Source: Bacteroidota bacterium
GTDB taxonomy: Bacteria > Bacteroidota > Bacteroidia > Palsa-948
DNA: 60,280 nt
Assembly: GCA_016195025.1 (NCBI GenBank)
Contig: JACQAL010000041.1
Span: 1-60,280, forward strand
Direction: 5' to 3'
Part shown: one piece after another, positions 41,814 to 50,449 of the stretch
Layout of the letters: every line of letters starts with the position of its first letter
Numbering within the stretch: the first letter of the stretch is position 1
The notes under the pieces: generated by a model
What the model was told of the DNA's origin: nothing
Databases searched by the model: none
What the model saw: only the letters and a program-made list of their open reading frames with translations
Program-made: the position numbers and the translations under genes

Positions 41814-42866
41814 TTAATTTATAAGAATTGCTTTATTCTTATTCGCCAACTGTCCGCAGGCGGCATCAATATCTTTTCCCCGACTTCTGCGGACATTCAC
41901 AATGACTCTTTTGCTTTCAAGATAGCCGACAAATTTTTTCAATCGTGCATCTGTTGTCTGTCGGAATTCAGAATTGTCGATGGGATTATATTCTATAATG
42001 TTCACTTTGCACGGAACCACTCTGCAAAATTTTTCCAACTCCACCGCATCTGCAATATCATCGTTGAAATCTTTGAAGACGATGTATTCATAAGTAACGC
42101 GAGTTCCTGTTTTCTCATAAAAATATTTCAGCGCATCGGCAAGAGCTTCCAGGGAATTCTGTTCGTTAATGGGCATGATTTTATTTCTCTTCTCATCGTT
42201 TGCTGCGTGAAGCGAAAGCGCGAAATTAAATTTCACATTATCATCTCCGAGTTTTTTAATCATCTTGGCTATTCCCGCAGTGGAAACGGTGATTCTTTGA
42301 GGAGACATTCCCAAACCATCGGGCGAAGTAATTTTCTCTATTGATTCCAAAACATTTTTATAATTCAAAAGCGGTTCGCCCATTCCCATATAAACAATGT
42401 TTGAAAGAGGAATGCCATATTTCTCTTCCGACTGCTTCCTTATTATAGCAACCTGATCGTACATTTCATCTGCATCAAGATTGCGCAAGCGTTCCAATCT
42501 TCCTGTGGCGCAGAAAGAGCAGGTGAGCGAACATCCAACTTGTGAAGAAATACAGGCAGTCATTCTGTTTTCAGTGGGAATGAGAACTCCTTCTACAATA
42601 TTTCCGTCATATAATCTGAAAGCATTTTTAATTGTCCTGTCTTTGCTTGTTTGAGATTCAGCAATCGTAACAGCGTGAATGGAAAAACTTTCATCCAGCA
42701 TTTTGCGCGTTGTCTTCGGAAGGTTTGTCATCTCCTCAAACGAGCGGGCAGATTTTTTCCAGAGCCATTCATACACTTGCTTCGCGCGGAAAGATTTATC
42801 ACCCTTCTTTTCAAAAAAAGATTTAATCTCCTCCAGCGGAAGAGCGCGTATGTTTTTTTTATTCAT
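41814..42866 (-). CDS. rlmN: 23S rRNA (adenine-C2) methyltransferase RlmN
   Basis: 350-residue radical-SAM enzyme that methylates A2503 of 23S rRNA and A37 of some tRNAs. The cluster-binding motif CSLTCSFCATG (Cys about 111, 115, 118) is followed by NIVYMGMGEPLLNY and VTVSTAGI. The C-terminal GKDIDAACGQL carries the second catalytic Cys. The N-terminal ALPLEEIKSFFEKKGDKSFRAKQVYEWLW is the usual RlmN accessory domain. It is transcribed alone. A 7-bp-word repeat begins one base upstream of its ATG. Confidence 0.96.
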   Translation of the reverse strand: MNKKNIRALPLEEIKSFFEKKGDKSFRAKQVYEWLWKKSARSFEEMTNLPKTTRKMLDESFSIHAVTIAESQTSKDRTIKNAFRLYDGNIVEGVLIPTENRMTACISSQVGCSLTCSFCATGRLERLRNLDADEMYDQVAIIRKQSEEKYGIPLSNIVYMGMGEPLLNYKNVLESIEKITSPDGLGMSPQRITVSTAGIAKMIKKLGDDNVKFNFALSLHAANDEKRNKIMPINEQNSLEALADALKYFYEKTGTRVTYEYIVFKDFNDDIADAVELEKFCRVVPCKVNIIEYNPIDNSEFRQTTDARLKKFVGYLESKRVIVNVRRSRGKDIDAACGQLANKNKAILIN

Positions 42867-42951
42867 CTACTAATGTACTAATCCTTTACTAATTTACGAA
42901 TAATGCAAAACTCTCTAATTAGTACATTCGTACCTATTAGTAAATTAGTAG
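42867..42951. repeat. ACTAAT-word inverted repeat between divergent genes
   Basis: CTACTAATGTACTAAT (42867-42882) faces ATTAGTAAATTAGTAG (42936-42951), complementary except for one base. Further TACTAAT and ATTCGTA words lie between. The element fills the whole gap between the rlmN ATG and the amidohydrolase GTG. Confidence 0.7.
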
Positions 42952-42953
42952 AT

Positions 42954-44117
42954 GTGAGAAAGATCTCTGCCGATTATATTTTTCCTGTTTCATCTGCCCC
43001 GATTAAAAACGGAGTTGTTACGGTTAATGAAGAAGGAATTATTTTGGAAGTCTCGAGCAATAAGTCAGAAGATGCTGAAGTTCATTCAGGAATTATCGTT
43101 CCGGGTTTTGTAAACACGCACTGCCATCTCGAACTTTCCCATCTCAAAGGACAAATTTCTGAACGCAAAGGTCTCACGGGATTTATTTCAGAACTCGTGC
43201 CGAAACGCAATACATTTTCTCCGGAACAAATAAAATCTGCGATTATATCTGCAGAAGAAGAAATGATTCGAAACGGCATTGTGGCAGTAGGGGATATTTC
43301 CAACACGGAATATTCCTTTGAGCAAAAGAAAAAAGGAAATATCTTCTATCATACATTTATAGAAATTTTTGATTTAGTTTCTGAAAAGGCGGAAGAAAAA
43401 ATTTCAGAAGCGAAAACTTTAATTTCAAAATTAAAATCTCCAAATGCTTCAATTACTCCTCATGCGCCTTACAGTGTTTCCAGTAAACTAATGGAGCGGA
43501 TTGACAATCTGAAACAACCTTTCCTCTCCATTCACAATCAGGAATCTTTATTAGAGAATGAATTATTTTTTTCCGGTACCGGTCCGCTTGCTGAACTTAT
43601 GCAGAAAGCCGGGGTGGATGTAGATTCAAAACGCAGAGCGAAAAACTCTTTACTTTTTATTCTCGGAGGATTAATTGAAACAAAAAAAGTTTTGCTCGTT
43701 CACAACACTTACACTTCCAAAGAAGATATTAAAATCATAAAACATTATTCTGAAGGAGGAGGATGCGAAGTAGTACTTTGCTTATGTCCAAACGCGAATT
43801 TATATATAGAAAATAAACTTCCTGGCATTTCCATGTTTCTTGAACAAGGAATGAAAATGACAATCGGAACTGACAGTTTAGCATCTAACGATTCGCTTTC
43901 TGTTCTGGATGAACTGAAAACTATTTCAAATCAATATACGAAAATTCCTTTTGAAATTTTAATTACGTGGGCAACAAAAAACGGAGCGGAGTTTCTCGGA
44001 ATGGAAAATGAATTCGGAACAATTGAAAAAGGAAAAAGGCCCGGTTTAAATTTGATCAAAGGAATGAATGAGAAATTTGAGCTTTCTGAAAAAATTTCCG
44101 TTCAGAAATTAATTTAA
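42954..44117 (+). CDS. Amidohydrolase (aminofutalosine deaminase-like)
   Basis: 387-residue metal-dependent amidohydrolase. Metal motifs: NTHCHLELSHL (H-x-H), ITPHAPYSVS, SIHNQES and the Asp in IGTDSLASND. A beta-sandwich encloses the barrel at both ends (NGVVTVNEEGIILEV and EKGKRPGLNLI). The layout matches cytosine deaminase-type enzymes and the MqnX-like aminofutalosine deaminases of the futalosine menaquinone route; the substrate is inferred only. GTG at 42954 gives MRKISADYIFPV. The ATG at 42903 lies within a repeat element and would add 17 residues of repeat-derived sequence. The stop overlaps convergent ispD by 4 nt. Confidence 0.85.
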   Translation: MRKISADYIFPVSSAPIKNGVVTVNEEGIILEVSSNKSEDAEVHSGIIVPGFVNTHCHLELSHLKGQISERKGLTGFISELVPKRNTFSPEQIKSAIISAEEEMIRNGIVAVGDISNTEYSFEQKKKGNIFYHTFIEIFDLVSEKAEEKISEAKTLISKLKSPNASITPHAPYSVSSKLMERIDNLKQPFLSIHNQESLLENELFFSGTGPLAELMQKAGVDVDSKRRAKNSLLFILGGLIETKKVLLVHNTYTSKEDIKIIKHYSEGGGCEVVLCLCPNANLYIENKLPGISMFLEQGMKMTIGTDSLASNDSLSVLDELKTISNQYTKIPFEILITWATKNGAEFLGMENEFGTIEKGKRPGLNLIKGMNEKFELSEKISVQKLI

Positions 44118-44875
44118 GCCACCTGCGAATTTCCTCCCAAAAGATTTAATTCTTCTGCCGGCTTCAATTTATTTCCTGACGTAACTACTGGACGATACTT
44201 CATCAGCGCTTCCGCTAAAAGGAAATCGCGCGGAGTGGTAATTTTAATATTGTCGGGATTGCCGTCAACGAGGTGAATTTTTTCTCCGCTGGCTTCCACC
44301 ACCGAAGCGTCATCGGTAAAATGAATTTTATATTCAGCCACTGAATATGCTTTTTTCAGAATGCTTGCGAGAAAACATTGCGGAGTTTGGATTACGCAGT
44401 AGCGCGTGCGATCCACCGCAATACTTTTTGATGAATCAATCTGGCGGATAGAATCTGTGAGCGGAATCGCAGGCACGGCATTGCCATACATTTCTGCCGC
44501 TTTGAAAGAAGTTACAATTGTTTTTGCACTTACGAGCGGGCGCACCGCATCGTGCACCGCCACAATTCCTTCTTCGCTAACCAATGCCAATCCATTTTTC
44601 ACCGACTCAAATCGGTTTTCACCGCCTTCCACTACTTTTACTTCTGTGTAAAAATTATTTTCCTTGCAGAGTTCCTGCCAGAAATTAATTTGTTCCTTGT
44701 TCAGCACCAAAATAATTTCAATACTCAATCCCGCTTCCGCAAATTTTGTGATGGTGTGCATGATGACGGGCTTGCCGTCAAGTTTCATGAATTGTTTTGG
44801 AACCGGAGTGTTTGCGCGGGTGCCGTTTCCGCCAGCAACAATGATGGCGTACTTCTTGAGAGGGATGTCTGTCAT
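44114..44875 (-). CDS. ispD: 2-C-methyl-D-erythritol 4-phosphate cytidylyltransferase
   Basis: 253-residue enzyme of the MEP isoprenoid pathway, joining MEP to CTP. The nucleotide-binding N-terminus IIVAGGNGTRANTPVPKQFMKL is followed by VAVHDAVRPLVS, TDSIRQID, RTRYCVIQTPQCF and FTDDASVVEASG, then GNPDNIKITTPRDFLLAEAL, all in family order. Length is slightly above average because of a C-terminal tail. It supplies precursors for the nearby polyprenyl synthase. It is a single gene; the 142 nt upstream, to the acyl-CoA synthetase stop, is AT-rich with nothing clear. Confidence 0.95.
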   Translation of the reverse strand: MTDIPLKKYAIIVAGGNGTRANTPVPKQFMKLDGKPVIMHTITKFAEAGLSIEIILVLNKEQINFWQELCKENNFYTEVKVVEGGENRFESVKNGLALVSEEGIVAVHDAVRPLVSAKTIVTSFKAAEMYGNAVPAIPLTDSIRQIDSSKSIAVDRTRYCVIQTPQCFLASILKKAYSVAEYKIHFTDDASVVEASGEKIHLVDGNPDNIKITTPRDFLLAEALMKYRPVVTSGNKLKPAEELNLLGGNSQVA

Positions 44876-45017
44876 ACTTTTTTCTTGTCTTTACCTAAAA
44901 ATGTTTTTTGTTTTTGTTTCAGAAAAATTTCTGAATACAAAATAAAATAAAAATTTGTTTCAAGCCAACATTTTCACAAAGAATTTTTCAGAAAAGTTTT
45001 TGACAAACGTTATAAAA

Positions 45018-46778
45018 TTATTTCTCCAAATAAATTTTTTCAACCAAATTTTTATTTGCTTCAAGAATTACTTTTCTTTTCAGGGAAAGTTTCGGAGTCA
45101 TTTCGCCTCCGTCAATACTCCAGTCTTTTGAAAGGAGTTCAAACTTTTTGATGGATTCATATTGAGCAAGGGATTTGTTCATCCGCTCTATGTGGTCGTG
45201 AATAATTTTTTTCAGTTCAATATTTTTAATTGCTTCTTCGTTTCCCGGATAAGGTTTCCCTTCTTTTTCATATTTCATTTTCAGTTTTATAAATGAAGGA
45301 ACAATTAATGCGGAAGCAAACTTCTGATTTTCTCCAATCACCATCACTTGTTCCACCAGCGGACATTCCTTGATTTTGTTTTCAATCATCTGCGGAGCGA
45401 TGTATTTTCCTCCTGATGTTTTGAACATTTCTTTTTTCCTGTCCGTAATCTTTAAATATTTTCCTTCCTCCAAAATTCCGATATCACCTGTGTGAAACCA
45501 GTCGTCTTTGTCAATCGCTTCAGCAGTGGCGTCAGGACGCTTGTAATAGCCGAGCATAATGTTCGGGCCTTTGCAAAGAATTTCCCCATCCTCGGCAATT
45601 TTCACAGTTACGCCTTCAATCACTTTTCCCACCGTTCCGAATTTCATTCCATCAGGTTCAAGTGTGTTCACAGCAATAACAGGAGAAGTTTCTGTCAAGC
45701 CGTATCCTTCAAGAACAGGAATCTGCGCAGCCCAGAAAATTTTTGCGAGGCGAGGATTCAGCGCAGCGCCTCCTGAAACTGCCGCGCGCACATTTCCGCC
45801 AAGAGCTTCGCGCCATTTGGAAAAAATAAATTTGTTGGCAAGTTTCAATTGGAAATTATACCACCAACTTCCTTTTCCTACTCCTTCAAATTTTTCTCCG
45901 AGCGCGAGCGCCCAGAAAAATAATTTTCGTTTTATGCCGGTGAGTTCATTTCCTTTCGAAACAATTCTGTCATAAACTTTTTCCAGCAAACGTGGCACAC
46001 AGGAAAAAACATTTGGTTTTATTTCGCGCAAATTATCTCCTATGGTTTCCAAACTCTCAGCATAATAAATCGAAACCCCGAGATACATATATAAAGAAAC
46101 CAACATTCGCTCGTAAATATGATTGAGCGGAAGAAAGCTCAAACATTTATCGTTGTGGTCGCATGGCGGAAGATGGCGCACGGCATACACATTCGAAAAA
46201 ATATTATTGTGGGAGAGCATCACCCCTTTCGGAGTACCTGTCGTTCCCGAAGTATAAAGTATGGTTGCCAAATCATTTTCCTTTATAGAATCCTTGATAG
46301 ATTTTAGTTTCGCTTCATCTTTATTTTTTTTTCCGAGTTCAACTAAATCGGTGAAATGTTTTGCAGCAGGAAAACTATTGAAGGTGTAAATATCTTTCAT
46401 GCCCGGCACATTTGCCGAAACTGTTTTTACCTTATTATATATATCCTCGGCAGAAACAAAAATATATTTCACCTGCGCATCTTTTAGAATAAATTCCAAA
46501 TCATGCTCGCTCACCGTAGGATAAATGGGAATGAGAATGCAGCCGCTCATCTGAATTCCCATATCTGCAAAATTCCATTCGGGACGATTGTTGGCGAGAA
46601 TTGCAATCTTATCTTCGCGCTGAACTCCGAGCGCGAGCAAACCGCAGGCAAGATTTTCGGAATAGTCAATAAAATCTTTTGTGGAATAAGAAATCCATTT
46701 TCCGTTTTCTTTTTTTGAAAGCGCGTCTGCTTTCGGGTATTTTTCGTGAAACTGGTATAAAATATCAAACAATCTCAT
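45018..46778 (-). CDS. fadD: Long-chain acyl-CoA synthetase (AMP-forming)
   Basis: 586-residue adenylate-forming enzyme that activates fatty acids to acyl-CoA. The P-loop-like motif ILYTSGTTGTPKGVMLSH lies near residues 173-190. It is followed by LPLNHIYERM, EGYGLTETSPVIAVN, GWFHTGD-like DDWFHTGDIGILEEG and the hinge ITDRKKEMFKTSGGKYIAPQ. The insertion pattern is that of FAA1/FadD15-type enzymes. It would feed the fadNAE operon found 20 kb away. It is transcribed alone. Confidence 0.93.
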   Translation of the reverse strand: MRLFDILYQFHEKYPKADALSKKENGKWISYSTKDFIDYSENLACGLLALGVQREDKIAILANNRPEWNFADMGIQMSGCILIPIYPTVSEHDLEFILKDAQVKYIFVSAEDIYNKVKTVSANVPGMKDIYTFNSFPAAKHFTDLVELGKKNKDEAKLKSIKDSIKENDLATILYTSGTTGTPKGVMLSHNNIFSNVYAVRHLPPCDHNDKCLSFLPLNHIYERMLVSLYMYLGVSIYYAESLETIGDNLREIKPNVFSCVPRLLEKVYDRIVSKGNELTGIKRKLFFWALALGEKFEGVGKGSWWYNFQLKLANKFIFSKWREALGGNVRAAVSGGAALNPRLAKIFWAAQIPVLEGYGLTETSPVIAVNTLEPDGMKFGTVGKVIEGVTVKIAEDGEILCKGPNIMLGYYKRPDATAEAIDKDDWFHTGDIGILEEGKYLKITDRKKEMFKTSGGKYIAPQMIENKIKECPLVEQVMVIGENQKFASALIVPSFIKLKMKYEKEGKPYPGNEEAIKNIELKKIIHDHIERMNKSLAQYESIKKFELLSKDWSIDGGEMTPKLSLKRKVILEANKNLVEKIYLEK

Positions 46779-46859
46779 GTGAACAAAATTAGAGATTTAT
46801 TAGTAGCCAACTATAAAATATTCGATAACTTCGATGTATAAAATATAAACTCATCACAA

Positions 46860-47294
46860 ATGATTATTCAACATCTCAACTGGCTCGCGGTTGCCGCTGG
46901 AGCAATTGCGTATTTCGTTCTCGGAGCAATTTGGTTCGGTCCCATTTTCGGAAAAATGTGGATGGCAGGGCATAAAATAAATCCGCCATCTCCTGAAGAA
47001 AAAGAAAAAATGAAAAAAGAAATGTGGAAGTTTATGCTCCCCACTCTTGTTCTTTGTTTTGTCGGCACAGTTGCGCTGGCATATTTCATTCACGTTTTCA
47101 GTTTTTACAATGTGAACTGGCGCTGGTACAGCGGAGTGAAAGTTGCGCTTGTTGGCGGAGTTGGTTTCACGAGCGTTGCAATTATAATGAACTATATATA
47201 TCTGCAGAAGCCATTGAAGATTATGATTATTGATTCTGCATTTCACGTAGCAGGATTAACCATTGCGAGCATTATTTTATCGGTTTGGATGTAA
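46860..47294 (+). CDS. DUF1761 membrane protein
   Basis: 144-residue protein with four predicted membrane segments. The first, with NWLAVAAGAIAYFVLGAIWFGPIFGKMWM, contains the G-x-x-WF-P-x-F-G-x-W pattern of DUF1761. The others are near MLPTLVLCFVGTVALAYFI, VALVGGVGFTSVAIIMNYI and HVAGLTIASIILSVWM. Function is unknown. A promoter for the next gene lies at its 3' end. Confidence 0.88.
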   Translation: MIIQHLNWLAVAAGAIAYFVLGAIWFGPIFGKMWMAGHKINPPSPEEKEKMKKEMWKFMLPTLVLCFVGTVALAYFIHVFSFYNVNWRWYSGVKVALVGGVGFTSVAIIMNYIYLQKPLKIMIIDSAFHVAGLTIASIILSVWM

Positions 47295-47316
47295 GTAAAA
47301 AGTTTCTGTATCTTCG
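47284..47316 (+). promoter_or_regulatory. Promoter of the lipoprotein gene
   Basis: TTTG (47284-47287), 21 nt spacer, TATCTTCG (47309-47316), a TTCG variant of the -7 box, 27 nt before the ATG. The -33 element is inside the end of the DUF1761 gene. Confidence 0.5.
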
Positions 47317-47343
47317 CAATCTATTCGTTTCATTCAAATAAAC

Positions 47344-48186
47344 ATGAGAAAATTTTTTCACTTAACCGGAGTATTTTTAGCCGGAATTATTATTTCTTCC
47401 TGCGGAACTGCTAAAGAAGATGAAACCCAGCCCGCACAGGATACAGTTGCAGTTGCTGCAACAAAAGATACAGGCAATTTGGCAAAAGATTTTTTCTATT
47501 CCCTGCCATCGCCTCTTATAATGGCAAAAATTTTTAAAAAGACCGGATTAAAATATGTAGATGGAGTTGCAAATTCTCCAGATAACATTTCAAAATATTC
47601 TTCCGTTAACAGCAAAACGCTGAACCTTGGCATTTACAGCGCTGACCTTGCTTACACGGTGCTTAACAAACAAACACAGCAGGCAAGTAAATACATGGAG
47701 TCAGTAAAAAAACTTTCGGATGATTTGGGAATGTCCAGTTTATTTGATTCAGATGATTATCTCAAGCGATTTAAAAATAATCTTAACAACGAAGATTCAC
47801 TCATCAAAGTGGTGTGCGATTTGAAAAGCGAGATGGATGTTTTCATGAAAGACAATGAAAAAGAAAAACAAACGCTGATGATTTTCATAGGAGCATGGAT
47901 TGAAAACATGTACATAGCCACGCAACTCACGAAAGAAGCGAACAAAGAAAAAGTTGCCACCCGCATTGCAGAGCAAAAATATATTCTGAACAGTTTGATG
48001 AACGTAAGCGCAAATTTTCAAAGCGATCCGGAATTCAAAGACCTGTATAATAAACTTAATGAACTGAAAACTTTGTTTGATAATTTAACTGTTCAAGGAG
48101 ACAATGAAAAAATAATCATGGATGAATTACAATTGAAAGCCATCACGGAAAAAACCCGCGATCTCAGAAAAGAAATTGTTGGATAA
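47344..48186 (+). CDS. Hypothetical lipoprotein
   Basis: 280-residue predicted lipoprotein: the signal MRKFFHLTGVFLAGIIISSC ends in a lipobox cysteine at residue 20, followed by an acidic linker. The rest is strongly helical, with ITYSADLAY-like NLGIYSADLAYTVLNKQTQ and MIFIGAWIENMYIATQLTKEA. This looks like a Bacteroidota-specific family often seen without assigned function. The helical body may be a bundle facing the periplasm. A small secreted protein gene follows 15 nt later, probably in the same transcript. Confidence 0.75.
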   Translation: MRKFFHLTGVFLAGIIISSCGTAKEDETQPAQDTVAVAATKDTGNLAKDFFYSLPSPLIMAKIFKKTGLKYVDGVANSPDNISKYSSVNSKTLNLGIYSADLAYTVLNKQTQQASKYMESVKKLSDDLGMSSLFDSDDYLKRFKNNLNNEDSLIKVVCDLKSEMDVFMKDNEKEKQTLMIFIGAWIENMYIATQLTKEANKEKVATRIAEQKYILNSLMNVSANFQSDPEFKDLYNKLNELKTLFDNLTVQGDNEKIIMDELQLKAITEKTRDLRKEIVG

Positions 48187-48201
48187 AAAAATTATTTACA
48201 C

Positions 48202-48648
48202 ATGAAAAAATTTTTATTTGCTTTCTTTTTTTCTTTCTTAGCCGTATTTTCTTTTGCTCAGCAATGCAAGGTGAAACCCATTGTGAAAAATTGCATGGAT
48301 GCAATGCCGCCCTATCAATATGACAGTTATGCAGTGAAGGAAATTGTTTACGGCCCAAAACCCAAAAAAGAATTTATAGAATTTGAAGTTTACTCCGGTG
48401 AAGAATACAAACTTGTTTTTGGAAAAACTGTTTTGCCGCAGGAAGTTGGAATTAATATTTATGACAAACGCCCAAGCAGTGCGGATAAAAAAATTCTTTT
48501 CTTTGACGAAAGCGGAAAGAAAGATAATTTTGTTTGCAACTTTACTCCTACAAAAACCGGTTCTTATTATATAGAATACGAAATTCCTGCTGCGTCCGCG
48601 CCAAACCAGAAAGGATGTTTTGTGGTGCTGATTGGAATCAAGGAATAA
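48202..48648 (+). CDS. Small secreted hypothetical protein
   Basis: 148-residue protein with signal peptide MKKFLFAFFFSFLAVFSFA. The mature part is a predicted beta-sandwich with four cysteines (QQCKVKPIVKNCMDAM near the start, NFVCNFT and KGCFVVL later), which could form two disulfides. A central EFEVYSGEEYKLVFGKT and a TPTKTGSYYIEYEIP segment resemble the pattern of small Ig-like or PPC-type modules. No function is recognised. It lies 15 nt after the lipoprotein gene. Confidence 0.7.
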   Translation: MKKFLFAFFFSFLAVFSFAQQCKVKPIVKNCMDAMPPYQYDSYAVKEIVYGPKPKKEFIEFEVYSGEEYKLVFGKTVLPQEVGINIYDKRPSSADKKILFFDESGKKDNFVCNFTPTKTGSYYIEYEIPAASAPNQKGCFVVLIGIKE

Positions 48649-48675
48649 GTTCCCCCTGCCCTCAAGGGAATTTCA

Positions 48676-50433
48676 TTACATTCTTTCAGGAACCGCAATG
48701 CCTAAAAGTTCAAGCGAAGATTTAATTACTGCTGAAGTTTTTTCAGAAAGCAGTAATCTGAAATTTTTCTCTTCTTCTTTTTCCGCTTTTAGAATCGGAA
48801 TTTCCTGATAGAATTGGTTGAACTCCTTTGCTAAATCAAAAACATAATTTGCAACATGTCCGGGATTATATTGCTCTGCTGATTCAGAAATAATTTTTGG
48901 ATAATCATGAATGAGTTTGATTACATTTTTTTCTTTTGGAAGAATATTTTGGATTTCTTGTGATTTGTGATTTGTGATTTGTGATTTTCTTAACACCGAA
49001 CGAATTCTCGCGTACGTATATTGAATGAATGGGCCCGTGTTTCCGTTAAAGTCAATAGATTCTTCAGGATTGAAAAGCATTCTTTTCTTCGGGTCAACTT
49101 TAAGAATGAAATATTTCAGCGCTGACATTCCAATCATCTTATAAAGTTTTTCTGCTTCTTCGGAAGAAAGTTCATCTGCTTTTCCTAACTCCTGAGTTTT
49201 TGCTTTGGCGGTTTGAATCATTTCCGCAATTAAATCATCTGCATCCACTACTGTTCCTTCACGCGATTTCATTTTGCCGGATGGAAGATCAACCATTCCG
49301 TAAGAAAGATGAAAAAGGTTCTCTGCCCATTCGTAACCAAGTTTTTTCAGAACGAGAAATAAAACTTTGAAGTGATACTCTTGTTCATTTCCTACCACAT
49401 AAATTTTTCTGTCGAAGTGAAATTCTTTTTGCCGCTCAATCGCAGTTCCCAAATCCTGCGTGATGTAAACAGATGTTCCATCCGAGCGCAGAAGAAGTTT
49501 TTCATCCAAACCGTCTTTCGTTAAATCAATCCAAACGGAACCGTCATCTTTTTTATAAAAAATATTTTTCTGCAATCCTTCTTCTACAGTTTTTTTTCCG
49601 AGTAAATATGTTTCAGATTCATAATAAGTTTTTTCAAATTCCACCCCTAAATCTTTATAGGTTTTTTCAAAGCCGTCATGTACCCAGCCGTTCATTTTTT
49701 TCCAGAGAGCGATTGTTTCCGAATCTCCCGCCTCCCATTTCCTTAATAGTTCCTGAACTTCCTTCATCAATGGTGCATTTTGTATTTCTTCTTGGGACTT
49801 GGCGCTTGGGACTTGGGACTTGAGATTTTGGTCAAAGAGAACATAATATTTCCCCACCAGATGATCTCCCTTCATTCCGCTCGATTGCGGAGTTTCTCCG
49901 TTCCCCCATTTTTTCCAAGCGAGCATTGATTTGCAAATATGAATTCCTCTGTCGTTCACAAGATTTACTCGAACAACTTTTTTTCCGCTTGCTTTTAGAA
50001 TATTTGAAATGGAACTTCCGAGCAAATTATTTCTGATGTGACCGAGGTGAAGAGGTTTGTTTGTGTTCGGAGAAGAAAATTCAACCATAACGGTTTCCGA
50101 AATGGTTGATGGTTGATGGTTGATGGTTGATGTTAAATATTTTATCCAGTATTCATCTGCAACGACAAGATTCAAAAATCCTTTTACAACATTAAATGAT
50201 TTTACTTCAGGAATATTCTGCTTGAGATATTCTCCGATTTTGTTTGCGGTTTCTTCGGGAGATTTTTTTGAAACCTTCGTCAGCGGAAAAACTAACAGCG
50301 TAATATCTCCCTCAAATTCCTGCTTGGTTTTCTGAAAAGTGATTTGATTGGGAGAAACGGATTGGTCGAAAAGAAATTTTATTCCTTCAACTACTTTCCC
50401 TTTCAGTAATTCTTCAATTCGTAATTCGCCCAT
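48676..50433 (-). CDS. argS: Arginyl-tRNA synthetase with repeat inserts
   Basis: 585-residue class I synthetase that charges tRNA-Arg. The HIGH-type motif is in SSPNTNKPLHLGHIRNNLLG (about residues 117-136). The MSK-type region is represented by MVDLPSGKMKSREGTVVD, and the C-terminal anticodon-binding domain ends in the usual SSLELLGIAVPERM. Three 7-bp-unit arrays are inserted in frame: at 48958-48985 (encoding SQITNHKSQ), 49792-49826 (SQVPSAKSQ) and 50104-50131 (INHQPSTI). A fourth array spans the start codon (50417-50445). The arrays seem to lie in loops, as the catalytic motifs remain intact. It is downstream of arginase by 16 nt. Confidence 0.95.
   Translation of the reverse strand: MGELRIEELLKGKVVEGIKFLFDQSVSPNQITFQKTKQEFEGDITLLVFPLTKVSKKSPEETANKIGEYLKQNIPEVKSFNVVKGFLNLVVADEYWIKYLTSTINHQPSTISETVMVEFSSPNTNKPLHLGHIRNNLLGSSISNILKASGKKVVRVNLVNDRGIHICKSMLAWKKWGNGETPQSSGMKGDHLVGKYYVLFDQNLKSQVPSAKSQEEIQNAPLMKEVQELLRKWEAGDSETIALWKKMNGWVHDGFEKTYKDLGVEFEKTYYESETYLLGKKTVEEGLQKNIFYKKDDGSVWIDLTKDGLDEKLLLRSDGTSVYITQDLGTAIERQKEFHFDRKIYVVGNEQEYHFKVLFLVLKKLGYEWAENLFHLSYGMVDLPSGKMKSREGTVVDADDLIAEMIQTAKAKTQELGKADELSSEEAEKLYKMIGMSALKYFILKVDPKKRMLFNPEESIDFNGNTGPFIQYTYARIRSVLRKSQITNHKSQEIQNILPKEKNVIKLIHDYPKIISESAEQYNPGHVANYVFDLAKEFNQFYQEIPILKAEKEEEKNFRLLLSEKTSAVIKSSLELLGIAVPERM
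48958..48985. repeat. 7-bp array in argS (TTGTGAT x4)
   Basis: Four perfect TTGTGAT units, coding in frame in argS. Confidence 0.9.
49792..49826. repeat. 7-bp array in argS (TTGGGAC-type x5)
   Basis: Units TTGGGAC, TTGGCGC, TTGGGAC, TTGGGAC, TTGAGAT, coding in frame. Its reverse complement uses the same AAGTCCC word as the deacetylase array at 10704. Confidence 0.9.
50104..50131. repeat. 7-bp array in argS (GGTTGAT x4)
   Basis: Four perfect GGTTGAT units, coding in frame just before the conserved HIGH-motif region. Confidence 0.9.
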
Positions 50434-50445
50434 TCGTAATTCGTA
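50417..50445. repeat. 7-bp array across the argS start codon
   Basis: ATTCGTA, ATTCGCC, one base, ATTCGTA, ATTCGTA. The argS ATG (50433-50431) is inside it. The pattern of two units, spacer, two units recurs at 59157-59187 and 59237-59267. Confidence 0.85.
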
Positions 50446-50449
50446 AGAG

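Noticed and set aside
42903-42953. Upstream ATG for the amidohydrolase
   Set aside because: The extra 17 residues derive from an ACTAAT-word repeat; GTG 42954 gives the typical start of the family.
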